The notes under the pieces were generated by a model. The model saw only the letters and a program-made list of their open reading frames with translations. It was not told the origin of the DNA and did not search any database. A stretch of 64,000 nt of DNA from Streptomyces atratus (lineage in GTDB: Bacteria; Actinomycetota; Actinomycetes; Streptomycetales; Streptomycetaceae): contig NZ_BMRN01000016.1 of NCBI RefSeq assembly GCF_014648655.1, positions 94,168-158,167 on the forward strand. The letters are read 5' to 3'. Numbering within the stretch: position 1 is the first letter of the stretch; each line of letters starts with the position of its first letter. Made by a program: the position numbers and the translations under genes. This document shows positions 9,474 through 17,783 of the stretch, piece by piece.

Positions 9474-9923
9474 TCAGTCGACGAAGACCGCCGTCGAGTA
9501 CACCCAGGCGCCCTCGGACCGGACGAAGCGGCTCTTCTCGTGGAGCGAGTCCGGCCGCCCGTTGTCGGTGTAGTGCGCGCGGAAGGTGACCGTTCCTGTG
9601 CTGTGGAACGCGCTGCCGTCCGTCGTCTCCAGGATCTCCAGGCGCACCCAGCGCATCCCGGGATCGAAGTCGACGGCGGGCGGCCGGGTGTCGGGGTGCC
9701 ATGTGCGGAGCAGATACGCCTCGTCCCGGACGACGAATGCGGCGTACCGGGAGCGCATCAGCGCCTCGCAGGTCGGCGCTGCGACGGTCCCGGCGTGCAG
9801 GCGTCCGCAGCAGTCCGCGTAGGTGGCGGGCAGGCCGCACGGGCACGGCGACTGTGCGGTGATCGCGGGCGTCCGCGCTCCGGCGGTGGCGGACCGCTTC
9901 GGTCGTGTGGTGCGTCGTGACAT
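9474..9923 (-). CDS. YchJ-like UPF0225 protein with SEC-C motif
   Basis: 149 aa. After a basic, disordered ~25-residue start comes the SEC-C zinc motif, SPCPCGLPATYADCCGR (residues ~25-41), followed by an NTF2-like fold containing the family signature ALMRSRYAAFVV, then WHPDTRP and the aromatic FHEKSRF-like segment (here LHEKSRFVRS). E. coli YchJ has the same order. The biochemical role is unknown. The Cys/His cluster binds zinc in the related SecA tail. The gene converges on the exporter gene, with 26 bases between the stops. Confidence 0.85.
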   Translation of the reverse strand: MSRRTTRPKRSATAGARTPAITAQSPCPCGLPATYADCCGRLHAGTVAAPTCEALMRSRYAAFVVRDEAYLLRTWHPDTRPPAVDFDPGMRWVRLEILETTDGSAFHSTGTVTFRAHYTDNGRPDSLHEKSRFVRSEGAWVYSTAVFVD

Positions 9924-9953
9924 GCGTCCATTGTCACCTGCGGGCCGGCCGGT

Positions 9954-10919
9954 TCAGCCGGCCGGGGTGAAGCGGCGACGGTACTCGCTGGGGGACAGCC
10001 CGGTGCGGCGGCGGAGCTGGGTCCGCAGATTCGTCGCCGTACCGAGTCCGCTGGTGCGGGCGACCACGTCGAGGCGTTCCTCGCCGCGCTCCATCAGCCG
10101 GCAGGCGAGGGTGATCCGGCGTTCGGTCAGCCAGCCGAGCGGGGTCGTGCCGAGCTGGGCGCGGAAGCGGCGGTGCAGGGTGGCCGGGCTGACGGCGGCA
10201 CGGGCGGCGAGGCCGGTCACGGTGAGGTCCGTGCCGAGGTGTTCCTCGGCCCAGTCGAGGAGCGGGCCGAGCGAGGTGTCGGGGACGTCGGGCAGGGGGT
10301 GCTCGACGAACTGGCGCTGGCCGCCGTCGCGGTGGACCGCGAAGACCAGACGGCGGCTCACAGCGGCCGCGATCTCCGCGCCGTGGTCGGTGCGGATGAT
10401 GTGAAGACCGGTGTCCAGGGCGGCGGCGCTGCCGGCTGCGGTGATCACCCGGCCCTCGTCGACGAACAGCACATCTGGGTCGAGGTGGACCTGCGGGTGG
10501 CGGGCGGTGAAGGCGTCGGCCCAGCGCCAGTGGGTGGTCGCCCGTCGACCGTCCAGCACTCCGGCGGCGGCCAGCGTGAACGTACCCGTACAGAAGCTGA
10601 CCAGCCTGGCCCCCCGGGCGTCCGCGCGTCTGATCGCGTCGAGGACGGCCGGATCGGGTTCGGTCTCCGGGTCGGGGCGGTTCGGCACGATGACGGTGCC
10701 GGCGCGGTCCACGGCATCGAGCCCGGCGATGCCGGAGAGCTGGAAGAGACCCTGGTGCATGCGCACGGTCGGGGTCTCGGCGCACAGCTCGAATTCGTAC
10801 CAGGGCACGGGCAGCTCGGGACGGCGCAGCCCGAAGAGTTCGGTGGCCACACCCATCTCGAAGGGGTTGGAGCCGGCCGAGACGATCACTGCGACCCGGT
10901 GCGAGGATTCTTGCGCCAT
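9954..10919 (-). CDS. GlxA-family regulator (DJ-1/PfpI plus AraC HTH)
   Basis: 321 aa from the ATG at 10919, with AGGA 7 bases upstream. Residues ~8-175 are a DJ-1/PfpI-like domain, including the nucleophile-elbow region VSFCTGTFTLAAAG (Cys near residue 110). The C-terminal ~100 residues carry the two AraC helix-turn-helix units (LTVTGLAARAAVSPATLHRR and the FRAQLGTTPLGWLTERR wing region). GlxA-type regulators usually sense small metabolites. It is divergent from the cupin gene, with a 52-base shared promoter region, so that gene is its likeliest target. Confidence 0.9.
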   Translation of the reverse strand: MAQESSHRVAVIVSAGSNPFEMGVATELFGLRRPELPVPWYEFELCAETPTVRMHQGLFQLSGIAGLDAVDRAGTVIVPNRPDPETEPDPAVLDAIRRADARGARLVSFCTGTFTLAAAGVLDGRRATTHWRWADAFTARHPQVHLDPDVLFVDEGRVITAAGSAAALDTGLHIIRTDHGAEIAAAVSRRLVFAVHRDGGQRQFVEHPLPDVPDTSLGPLLDWAEEHLGTDLTVTGLAARAAVSPATLHRRFRAQLGTTPLGWLTERRITLACRLMERGEERLDVVARTSGLGTATNLRTQLRRRTGLSPSEYRRRFTPAG

Positions 10920-10971
10920 ATGCGATTCCTAGCACTCACGGGTGCCCCGGCCAAGGCCGAGGATGGGGATC

Positions 10972-11388
10972 ATGAGCAATGACACGACGAAGACCGCGCC
11001 CGGCCCCATCCTGCTGAGCGATGCACTGAAGACGTTCGAGGCCCTGTGGAGCCCGCGGATCGTGACCCGGGTCAACGACTACGACGTGCGGATCTCCAAG
11101 GTCCGTGGTGAGCATGTGTGGCACGTCCATGAGGACACCGACGAGTTCTTTCTCGTGCTCGACGGCACCCTGGACATCCAGCTGCGCGAGATGAACGGGG
11201 AGAGGACCGTCACTCTCGCCCGTGGCGCGGTGTTCGTCGTTCCGCGCGGGACCTGGCACAAGCCGTCCGCCGCCGACGGGGCCTCGGTCCTGTTCTTCGA
11301 GCCGTCCGGTACCCCGTCGGTGGGCGACCGGCACGACGAGGTCCCCGGGCATGTGGATGTGACGATCGGCCATGCCCTGGGGAGCTGA
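10972..11388 (+). CDS. Cupin-domain protein
   Basis: 138 aa. The ATG at 10972 has GAGGATGGGG upstream and is preferred over in-frame starts at 10942 and 10963. It is a single-domain cupin: motif 1 is HVHEDTDEFFLVLDG (His, His and Glu metal ligands) and motif 2 is PRGTWHKPSA (the last His ligand). Both motifs are intact, so a metal-binding beta-barrel is expected. Such proteins can be isomerases, dioxygenases or sensors; the sequence does not decide. It is divergent from the GlxA regulator. Confidence 0.85.
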   Translation: MSNDTTKTAPGPILLSDALKTFEALWSPRIVTRVNDYDVRISKVRGEHVWHVHEDTDEFFLVLDGTLDIQLREMNGERTVTLARGAVFVVPRGTWHKPSAADGASVLFFEPSGTPSVGDRHDEVPGHVDVTIGHALGS

Positions 11389-11447
11389 ACGCGGCAAAGA
11401 CCCAGCGGGGTTGACACTGTGACGGACCTCGGGTCAGAGTCCCGCCG

Positions 11448-12935
11448 ATGGAGATCACCGAGCTGACCCCCGCCGAACGCCGCGTATGGGATGCCTTCCC
11501 GCTCGGCGCTCCCGTCGACTTCCGTACATGCGTGGAGGCCGAGGACGACCCGGAGACCGGGGCCGGCTGGGGGCCGGAGCGCACGGTACGCGGCGAGGTG
11601 CTGCGGGCCCTGCTGATCAGCGGCCGGCAGGAGGACGGCGAGGCGGCCGCGCTGCGTGTGATGGGCGCACGCATCTCGGGCTCCCTGAACCTGCGGTACG
11701 CGACGGCCGAGTACGCGGTGCTGCTGGCCGGCTGTCACTTCGAACAGGCGCCGAATCTGTACGGGGCGCAGCTGCGCCAGCTCAACCTCAGCAATTCGGT
11801 GCTCCCGGGCCTGGCCGCCGCCACCGTCCGGATCGACGGCGTACTGAGGCTCACGGACTGCCGGATCTCCGGCCCGGTCCGGCTCGGCGGTTCGAGGATC
11901 ACCCAGGCGCTGTTCTTCGACCACACCCGGATCGGGGTGAACGCCGACGGATCGACGGCGCCCAACGACGAAGTGGTCCTCCAGCTCAATCATGTGATCG
12001 CCGGGGACGACATGTGGCTGCCTGCACTCGTCGTGCACGGTGAGTTCCGGCTCGACGGTGCCGCCGTCACCGGGCAGGTCCTGCTGAACGACGCCGAGTT
12101 GCTGAATCCGGGGGCGACCGCCCTCCAGGCGGAGACGCTCACGGTCGGCACCGATGTCCACGCGATGCGGATCCGGGTCGAGGGGCGGACCAATGTACGC
12201 GGCAGCCGGATACCGGGGCAGCTCAACTTCGCGTACGCGCGGCTTTCGAACCCCGGCGGTGTCGCCGTGCGTGCCGGCAGTTGCACGGTCGGCGAGCTGT
12301 GGCTCCGGGAGGCCGCCCCGATCCGGGGAAGGGTGAATCTGCGCCGCGCGCAGATCGATCTCATCCACGCCGACCCGGCGGTCTGGCCGCGCGATGTCCG
12401 CCTCGACGGGCTGACGTACACCACTCTGCTCCCCCATATGCCCGCCGAGCAGCGGCTGCCGCTGCTCGGACGCGAGGAGGAGGGATACGTTCCGTACGCG
12501 TACGAGCAGTTGACGGCGGCGTACCGGCGGATCGGTGACGACGACGCGGCACGCACCGTGCAGCTCGCCAAACAGCGCACCCACCGCACCACCCTGCCGG
12601 GATACGCGAGGGTGTGGGGGCATCTGCAGGACGTCACCGTGGGGTACGGCTTCCGGCCGGTCCGCGCGGCAACCTGGCTCTTCTCGCTGCTGCTCATCGG
12701 GGCGCTGGCTTACGGACTGCACCGCCCCCCGCCGCTGAAGGCCGGTGAGGCCCCGCCGTTCAGTGCGTTCTTCTACACCCTGGATCTGCTGCTGCCGATC
12801 ATCGACTTCGGGCAGGAGAAGGCGTTCAACCCGCAGGGCTGGTACCAGTACCTGTCATATCTGCTGATCGCGGCCGGGTGGCTGCTCGCGACGACGATCG
12901 CCGCGGGCATCACCCGGTCGGTCAGCCGTCAGTGA
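11448..12935 (+). CDS. Membrane-anchored beta-helix-like protein, often labelled membrane-associated oxidoreductase
   Basis: 495 aa. The first ~60 residues are acidic and soluble. Residues ~65-330 consist of short repeats of about 20 residues (patterns such as ARISGSLNLRYA, GVLRLTDCRISG and GSRIPGQLNFAYA), which look like a pentapeptide-type or beta-helical solenoid. After a helical linker, two hydrophobic segments near residues 405-425 and 465-485 flank a loop that carries FFYTLDLLLPIIDFGQE, so the C-terminus is in the membrane. No oxidoreductase cofactor motif is visible, so that common label is not supported here. The gene converges on the DUF574 methyltransferase. Confidence 0.7.
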   Translation: MEITELTPAERRVWDAFPLGAPVDFRTCVEAEDDPETGAGWGPERTVRGEVLRALLISGRQEDGEAAALRVMGARISGSLNLRYATAEYAVLLAGCHFEQAPNLYGAQLRQLNLSNSVLPGLAAATVRIDGVLRLTDCRISGPVRLGGSRITQALFFDHTRIGVNADGSTAPNDEVVLQLNHVIAGDDMWLPALVVHGEFRLDGAAVTGQVLLNDAELLNPGATALQAETLTVGTDVHAMRIRVEGRTNVRGSRIPGQLNFAYARLSNPGGVAVRAGSCTVGELWLREAAPIRGRVNLRRAQIDLIHADPAVWPRDVRLDGLTYTTLLPHMPAEQRLPLLGREEEGYVPYAYEQLTAAYRRIGDDDAARTVQLAKQRTHRTTLPGYARVWGHLQDVTVGYGFRPVRAATWLFSLLLIGALAYGLHRPPPLKAGEAPPFSAFFYTLDLLLPIIDFGQEKAFNPQGWYQYLSYLLIAAGWLLATTIAAGITRSVSRQ

Positions 12936-12954
12936 CGGCGCGGCGGGCCGGCGG

Positions 12955-13764
12955 TCAGGCCTTGCGGGCCACGCCGGCGTAGCCCGGGATCGGCTCGTCG
13001 CCGCGGACGTCAATGGCCTCGCCGAGCTCCGGATGCCAGTCCGCGGAGAGCGTGACACCCGGCTCGACGAGTTCGAGTCCGTCGAAGAACGTGGTGAATT
13101 CGGCGTGGGTACGCAGGCGCAGCGTCATCCCACGGGCCTTGTACAGGGCGGACGCCTGTGCCGCACCCTCGGGGTCGAAGTCCCCGGTGGTGTGCGAGAG
13201 CACCAGGTAGCTGCCGGAGGGGAGCCGCTCCACCAGGCGGTCGACGAGTTCGGCCGCGCCGTCCTCGTCGTCCAGAAAGTGCAGCAGGGCCAGCAGCGAC
13301 AGCGCGATCGGCTTGTCGAAGTCGAGGACCTTGCCGGCCTGCTCCAGGATGACTTCCGGCTTGCGGGCGTCGGCCTGGATGTACTCGGTGGCGCCCTGTG
13401 GGGTGGAACGCAGCAGGGCCGCCGCGTGCGCGAGGACGATCGGATCGTTGTCGCAGTAGACGATGCGCGCGTCCGGGGCGGTCCGCTGGGCGATCTGGTG
13501 GAGGTTCGGCTCGGTGGGGATGCCGGTGCCGATGTCGAGGAACTGGCGGATGCCGTTCTCGGCCAGCCACCGGGTGGCCCGGTGCATGAAGGCCCGGTTG
13601 ACCCGGGCCATGTCGCGCCCTCTGGCGTCAACGGCCAGCAGCTGCTGGGCCATCTGTTCGTCGACCGGGTAGTTGTCCTTGCCGCCGAGGAACCAGTCGT
13701 ACATCCGGGCGGGATGCGGCTTGCTGGTGTCGATCTCGATGGCTTGGGGCTCGTGCCCGGTCAT
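12955..13764 (-). CDS. DUF574-family SAM-dependent methyltransferase
   Basis: 269 aa from the ATG at 13764 (GGAG 7 bases upstream); the frame open to 13899 is not needed. Family signatures are clear: SKPHPARMYDWFLGGKDNYP at the start, RAFMHRATRWL, the SAM-binding loop FLDIGTGIPTEPN (residues ~85-97), and VYCDNDPIVLAHA with the acidic end of strand 2. These proteins are abundant in Streptomyces, bind SAM, and have no established substrate. The gene lies 73 bases downstream of the DUF397 gene on the same strand and may belong to the same transcription unit. Confidence 0.9.
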   Translation of the reverse strand: MTGHEPQAIEIDTSKPHPARMYDWFLGGKDNYPVDEQMAQQLLAVDARGRDMARVNRAFMHRATRWLAENGIRQFLDIGTGIPTEPNLHQIAQRTAPDARIVYCDNDPIVLAHAAALLRSTPQGATEYIQADARKPEVILEQAGKVLDFDKPIALSLLALLHFLDDEDGAAELVDRLVERLPSGSYLVLSHTTGDFDPEGAAQASALYKARGMTLRLRTHAEFTTFFDGLELVEPGVTLSADWHPELGEAIDVRGDEPIPGYAGVARKA

Positions 13765-13837
13765 AGCGCGCTCCATGGGTCCAGAGGTCGGCGAACAGCA
13801 AGAGTGTGGGGCGGTGAGGGACTTCGGCGCTGCGGAT

Positions 13838-14074
13838 TCAGGTGAGAAGGAAGTCCGCCTGGCCGGACTTGGCCCCCTGGATGAAGGCGGCGATCTCACG
13901 GTGGGAGTAGATCAGGGCGGGGCCGTCGGGATCGGCGGACTGGCGCACGGCGACTCTGCCGTCCGACAGCTTCATGGCTTCGACGCAATTGCCTCCGTTC
14001 CCACCGCTCCACGGCTTGTACCAGCCCTCGGAGCCGAGTTCGGCGGCCGGCATGCCGTTGTATATGGGTTCCAT
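13838..14074 (-). CDS. DUF397 protein
   Basis: 78 aa. The ATG at 14074 is chosen over the GTG at 14077 because AAGGAG is then 5 bases upstream instead of 2. The start overlaps the stop of the XRE-DUF5753 gene by one base (TGATG), so the pair is translationally coupled. DUF397 hallmarks are present: WYKPWSGGNGGNCVEA, the VAVRQSADPDGPALIYS segment, and the FI-x-GAK-x-GQADFL end. DUF397 proteins are usual partners of the DUF5753 regulators, as at the whiJ locus of S. coelicolor, where they act as modulators or antitoxin-like partners. Confidence 0.9.
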   Translation of the reverse strand: MEPIYNGMPAAELGSEGWYKPWSGGNGGNCVEAMKLSDGRVAVRQSADPDGPALIYSHREIAAFIQGAKSGQADFLLT

Positions 14075-14934
14075 CACAGCTCCTTGCGGAAGTCCCGGAG
14101 GATTTCCTTCGTGCGTTGTGCAGTTGCGGCCTGAGCCGCCATGCGGTCCATGACTTCGAGGTAGGAGGCCACCTCGGGGCGCGCGTCGAAGTAGACGGCT
14201 CCGGTCAGGTACTCGCTGTAAACCATGTCGGGGAGTTCAGGGACGCCGAAGCGGAAGAGGACGAAGGGGCCGTAGGTGCCCGGATGGTGGCCGGTCGAGA
14301 ATTCTGCGATCTGCAGCGTCACATGCGGCATCTCGGTCGCTTCGAGCAGCCGGTCGATCTGTCCGCGCATGGCGTCGGCGCTGCCGACAGGACGGCGCAG
14401 CACCGTCTCGTCCATCACCACCCACAGCTTCGGGGAGTCCGGCCTGGTCAGCAGGGACTGACGCTCCATCCGCAGCGCCACATGGCGCTCGATGTCCTCG
14501 GGCCTGGTCTGGCCGACGGCTCCGGTGCGCATCACCGAGCGCGCATAGTCCTCGGTCTGCAGCAGTCCGGGGACGAAGTGCGGCTCGTACATGCGCAGGA
14601 GGCTCGCGGCGCCCTCCAGGCTGACGTACATGCTGAACCAGTCGGGCAGCACATCGTGGAAGCGCTGCCACCAGCCGGGTTTATTGGCCTCCTCGGCGAG
14701 CTCCACGAAGGCCTCGGCCTCGTCGTCGGCGATCCCGTACGCCTTCAGCAGCAGTTGGACATAGGGGATCTTGAGAGCGACCTCGGCGGTCTCCATCCTG
14801 CGTATCGTCGCAGGTGCGACCCGCAGCACCTTGGCAGCCTGGTCACGGCTCAGGCCGACACGCTCCCGCAGATCCTGCAGGCGCTTGCCGAGAACGACCT
14901 GACCCACGGTCGGGGCGGACCGCGGTTCGCTCAC
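14074..14934 (-). CDS. XRE-family regulator with DUF5753 domain (WhiJ/Scr1-like)
   Basis: 286 aa from the GTG at 14934, selected by GGGAGG 5-6 bases upstream. Residues ~18-75 are an XRE helix-turn-helix (LRERVGLSRDQAAKVLRV, then APATIRRMETAEV). The rest is DUF5753, with the typical PHFVPGLLQTEDYARSV and ERHVALRMERQSLL segments. Together with the DUF397 gene and the divergent ATPase at 15142 this recreates a WhiJ-like three-gene set, which in S. coelicolor influences the onset of development. The 25-bp perfect palindrome at 14996-15020, 62 bases upstream, is a natural candidate for its operator. Confidence 0.9.
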   Translation of the reverse strand: MSEPRSAPTVGQVVLGKRLQDLRERVGLSRDQAAKVLRVAPATIRRMETAEVALKIPYVQLLLKAYGIADDEAEAFVELAEEANKPGWWQRFHDVLPDWFSMYVSLEGAASLLRMYEPHFVPGLLQTEDYARSVMRTGAVGQTRPEDIERHVALRMERQSLLTRPDSPKLWVVMDETVLRRPVGSADAMRGQIDRLLEATEMPHVTLQIAEFSTGHHPGTYGPFVLFRFGVPELPDMVYSEYLTGAVYFDARPEVASYLEVMDRMAAQAATAQRTKEILRDFRKEL

Positions 14935-14995
14935 TTCAGACCTCCCGATGCGCTGTTTGCCAGCAGTGTGCCATGCGCAGGCCGCCCAAGACACA

Positions 14996-15020
14996 GGCAC
15001 TCTGAAATTTTCAGAGTGCC
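14996..15020. promoter_or_regulatory. Perfect 25-bp palindrome, candidate operator of the WhiJ-like regulator
   Basis: The left arm GGCACTCTGAAA (14996-15007) and right arm TTTCAGAGTGCC (15009-15020) are exact complements around a single T. The site lies in the 207-base region between the divergent XRE-DUF5753 gene and the anti-sigma-type ATPase gene. It is not followed by a T-run and sits upstream of both genes, so a protein-binding site is more likely than a terminator. Confidence 0.65.
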
Positions 15021-15141
15021 CCTTGCCAAGTGTTCTCGACAGGGGGAGAGTTGGTGAGTGAACCAGTTCACGTAGTCACGGCCGCCCTCATTCACGTGGG
15101 ACCGCGGGGTGTGACGCAGCCCCCACTGTGAGGAATCGGTT

Positions 15142-15600
15142 GTGGCACCTGGCAGTGCGCTTATCCCCCGGCTCATGGACCTCAGCCCCGGGACGGAAGC
15201 GCTCCGATACTGCTTCGCGCTGCCTGCGCACCCCGAGTCGGTTGCCGGTGCACGGCGGCTGACGAGGGCTCGGCTCGACGAGTGGCGGCTGGACGAGGAC
15301 GCTCAAGAGGCGGCGATCCTGATCGTCTCGGAACTGGTCACCAACGCGGTGGTGCACACCGAGAGCGCTCGTGTCGTGTGCGAGCTGCACTGCCTCGACG
15401 GACGGCTTCGCATAGCCGTACAGGACCAAGGACACCAGCCCGGCGGGCCGCAGCTGTGCCGCACCGCCGATGACGAGCACGGACGCGGCTTGCTGCTCGT
15501 CGACGCGATGAGCAGCTCCTGGGGTTCTCGCGACGCGGGCTACGGCTCGGGCCGCATCGTCTGGGCAGAACTGCCGCACGGCTCGGAGCGGTCATGCTGA
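15142..15600 (+). CDS. ATP-binding protein of the anti-sigma-factor kinase type (HATPase_c)
   Basis: 152 aa from the GTG at 15142, with GAGGA 7 bases upstream. The HATPase fold shows the N-box ILIVSELVTNAVVHT (residues ~65-79), the G1-like VQDQGHQPGG and the G2-like HGRGLLLVDAMSS. This is the RsbW/SpoIIAB-like class that is expanded in Streptomyces and often accompanies XRE-DUF5753/DUF397 pairs. The partner sigma or anti-anti-sigma factor is not nearby. The 3' end overlaps the next gene by 7 bases, implying coupled translation. Confidence 0.85.
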   Translation: MAPGSALIPRLMDLSPGTEALRYCFALPAHPESVAGARRLTRARLDEWRLDEDAQEAAILIVSELVTNAVVHTESARVVCELHCLDGRLRIAVQDQGHQPGGPQLCRTADDEHGRGLLLVDAMSSSWGSRDAGYGSGRIVWAELPHGSERSC

Positions 15601-16034
15601 AGAACGCAATGTCCCATCTGCTCGCAGCGCGCCGCTCCCGTGAGCCCCAGCGCGCCGTCGCCACGGGCACAGTGCAGTTGCCGCTGCCGCCCGCACTGTC
15701 GGCGAGCCTGGGCTGCGACGCGGTGGGGGTGCCGTCCCGGTACGGCTTCCGGCTCATGTCTCATCTGCCACGCACCGGTTGCGTCTTCGCGGATGCGGAC
15801 CGCTGGTGGTGGATCGTGCCTGCGGGCTCCGACCTCGATCTGGACTGGCCCGTGCAGGCCGCCTATGCGAAAGGGGCCTGCGTTCCGGCGGTACGGCCCC
15901 GGCTGATCCACCAGCCCGACAACCGCACGCCGTACACCCCGCCCATCCCGCTCTTCCTGATGGTGTGCCAGGTCACCGGTGTGACGCCGTCGTGGGCACC
16001 GTCCGGCGGTGCACGGGCCGTCTCCGCTCCCTGA
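15594..16034 (+). CDS. Conserved hypothetical protein coupled to the ATPase
   Basis: 146 aa. Its ATG at 15594 lies inside the end of the ATPase gene, 7 bases of overlap, with CGGAGCGGTC just upstream. The protein has no membrane segment. A central region with DADRWWWIVPAGSDLDLDWP is Trp/Asp-rich, and the C-terminus is Pro-rich. Streptomyces ATPases of this kind are often followed by such short partners. I cannot assign a function. Coupling suggests the two proteins are made in matched amounts. Confidence 0.6.
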   Translation: MLKNAMSHLLAARRSREPQRAVATGTVQLPLPPALSASLGCDAVGVPSRYGFRLMSHLPRTGCVFADADRWWWIVPAGSDLDLDWPVQAAYAKGACVPAVRPRLIHQPDNRTPYTPPIPLFLMVCQVTGVTPSWAPSGGARAVSAP

Positions 16035-16155
16035 CGCAGCCCTGAGAGGGGGCGAGGTTCCCTCAGGAATCCCGCCCCTTGACAAGTGGCGTGGGGCTCG
16101 CCGCAGTTCAGGCCCTTGCTCGCTCTGGGAGGACCGCTCGCTGGACCGCCTGGTG

Positions 16156-16902
16156 TCAACGGGCAGCAACGGCCAGGCTGACTACGTAGCGCTCCTCGAC
16201 CGTGCCGTTCGGGAAGACTTCGGTCAGGAGATCGCGCTCCGCAGACAGGAATGTCCTGGTGGCGTTCTTGCCGAGAACAAGGAAGTCGGAGTAGCTGGCC
16301 AGGTTCGCGAGATGGGTATCGAGCGGGACGCTCCTGGTCCACACCATCTGCCGGGTGACGAAACCGAGTTGAGGCGACAGGCCGCGGAATCGGGCCATCG
16401 GGTCGGGCTCGTCGTCTTCGGCGCTGAAGAGGCGGCGCAGGCGGGAGTCCTGGTCGGCTATCCAGGGGACAGTGCTGTCCGAGTCGTTCCACCAGAGGGC
16501 GAGTGCACCGCCGGGGCTCAGTACTCGGAGGGCCTCCGGGACGGATTTACGCTGGTCGGTCCAGTGCCAGGCTTGGGCATAGGTAAGGATGTCGATGGAC
16601 TCGGAGGCAAGCGGCAGGTTGTTGCCGTCACCGAGTACGAGGGGGACATGGGGCAGTCCGAGGCGGAACTGGGAGGCCATTCCAAGGCCGGGTTCCACCG
16701 CGATGACACGCGCACCCCGGGCATGGAGGAGGGCGGTCGCCAGTCCGGTGCCGGCACCGACGTCCGCGACGAGGGCGCCTTTCAAGGGGCGGTCGGCGAG
16801 TTCCTCAACCGCATCGAGCAGGGCGGTCGGATACGAAGGACGGTTTGTGGCATAGCCGGCGGCGGCCTTGTCGAAGGAACAAGCCTGGGAAGTGATCGTC
16901 AT
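16156..16902 (-). CDS. Class I SAM-dependent methyltransferase
   Basis: 248 aa from the ATG at 16902; GAGGAT lies 9 bases upstream. Motif I is VADVGAGTGLATALL (residues ~45-59), motif II is VIAVEPGLGM, and motif post-I/III covers LGDGNNLPLASESIDIL and then WHWTDQ, which are typical of the methyltransferase_11 group. The order and length fit small-molecule methyltransferases. The substrate is unknown. Its start region overlaps, on the opposite strand, the decayed DUF5753 gene, so local rearrangement has probably placed it beside foreign DNA. Confidence 0.85.
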   Translation of the reverse strand: MTITSQACSFDKAAAGYATNRPSYPTALLDAVEELADRPLKGALVADVGAGTGLATALLHARGARVIAVEPGLGMASQFRLGLPHVPLVLGDGNNLPLASESIDILTYAQAWHWTDQRKSVPEALRVLSPGGALALWWNDSDSTVPWIADQDSRLRRLFSAEDDEPDPMARFRGLSPQLGFVTRQMVWTRSVPLDTHLANLASYSDFLVLGKNATRTFLSAERDLLTEVFPNGTVEERYVVSLAVAAR

Positions 16903-16954
16903 GCGACCATCCTCGGCGGTTCGAAGGCGCCTGGCACAGCACTTTGAAGCCGTT

Positions 16955-17419
16955 TCCCCCAACTTCGCCACCGCACTCATGAAACAGATCACCACCTTCC
17001 AGGGCACCCCCGACGACGTCTCCGAAGCGGTCGCCGCCCGGATCGCCCGCTGCCGGTTCCTCTGCGAGGGCGACCACCGCTATGTCGTCCTCATGGAGGA
17101 ATCCGTCCTGCGCTACCGCACCGCCGACCCCGACGCCATGAAGGGCCGGCTGTGCCACCTCCTGGCCGTGATGCCCCTGGCGTCCGTCTCCCTCGGGATT
17201 ACCCCGTTCACCGCGCAGCGCACCGTGTGGCCGCTGGAGGCGTTCTACCTCCACGACGACGTCCAGGCCGTGGTGGAGACGCTGACGGCGCAGATCAAGG
17301 TGACGCAGCCGCGCGAACCGGCTGACTGCGCGAAGGTGTTCGCCGGCCTCGCGGAGATGGCCGTGTACGGGGATACGGCCCGCGCGCTCGTCCGGGTCGC
17401 GATCGACGCCCTGGAGTGA
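16955..17419 (+). pseudogene. DUF5753 C-terminal remnant of an XRE regulator
   Basis: From about NFATALMKQITTFQGTPDD onward, the frame matches the DUF5753 domain: EAVAARIARCRFLCEGDHRY, then VVLMEESVLRYRTADPDAM and the family's EAFYLHDD-like end, finishing with TGA at 17419. The N-terminal XRE helix-turn-helix and the PGLLQT segment are missing. Upstream of about 16950 the frame is simply the complement of the methyltransferase gene. The ATG at 16979 has no ribosome site. The gene has lost its DNA-binding half. Confidence 0.65.
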
Positions 17420-17733
17420 ACCTCCGCAATTCTCCGCAACTTCGTTGATGGCAGGGCCAGCAGCTGCGTAGCGTCGAAGGCACCGACGGACCACCGGCCG
17501 GAGAGGCGGGGCCGTATGCGCGCACGTACGAACACCACCGCCGAAGCCGAGCCGCAGTACGGCACTCCCTCCCCGGCCCTGCTGGCCCGCGCGGACCGGC
17601 GGTTGCGCGTGACCGCAAGGCCGACCAGCACCAGCTCGACGACGAATTCCAGCGCTGGTGTAACGGGGAACTCCAGACAGCTGGTGTGCCGACGAGAACG
17701 CTTCCATCGGCACACCACCAAGCGGGTTGGTCA

Positions 17734-17766
17734 GGGCCTGTCCGGCGGACCGTGTCGGACAGGCCC
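17734..17766 (-). terminator. Hairpin downstream of the DUF1062 pseudogene
   Basis: GGGCCTGTCCG (17734-17744) pairs perfectly with CGGACAGGCCC (17756-17766) across an 11-base loop. It begins 17 bases beyond the stop of the reverse-strand DUF1062 pseudogene. Confidence 0.55.
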
Positions 17767-17783
17767 CTGGTCCCGAGGAGGAC

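Noticed and set aside
7219..9846. An 875-codon open frame on the reverse strand opposite the DHA2 exporter
   Set aside because: It is the antisense shadow of GC-rich coding sequence: it is Arg/Gln/His/Asp-rich, without domains, start signals or hydrophobic core, while the forward frame is a clear transporter.
12955..13899. Longer start for the DUF574 methyltransferase at 13899
   Set aside because: The family begins at MTGHEPQA, with a proper ribosome site before 13764. The extra 45 residues are Ser/Arg/Pro-rich noise.
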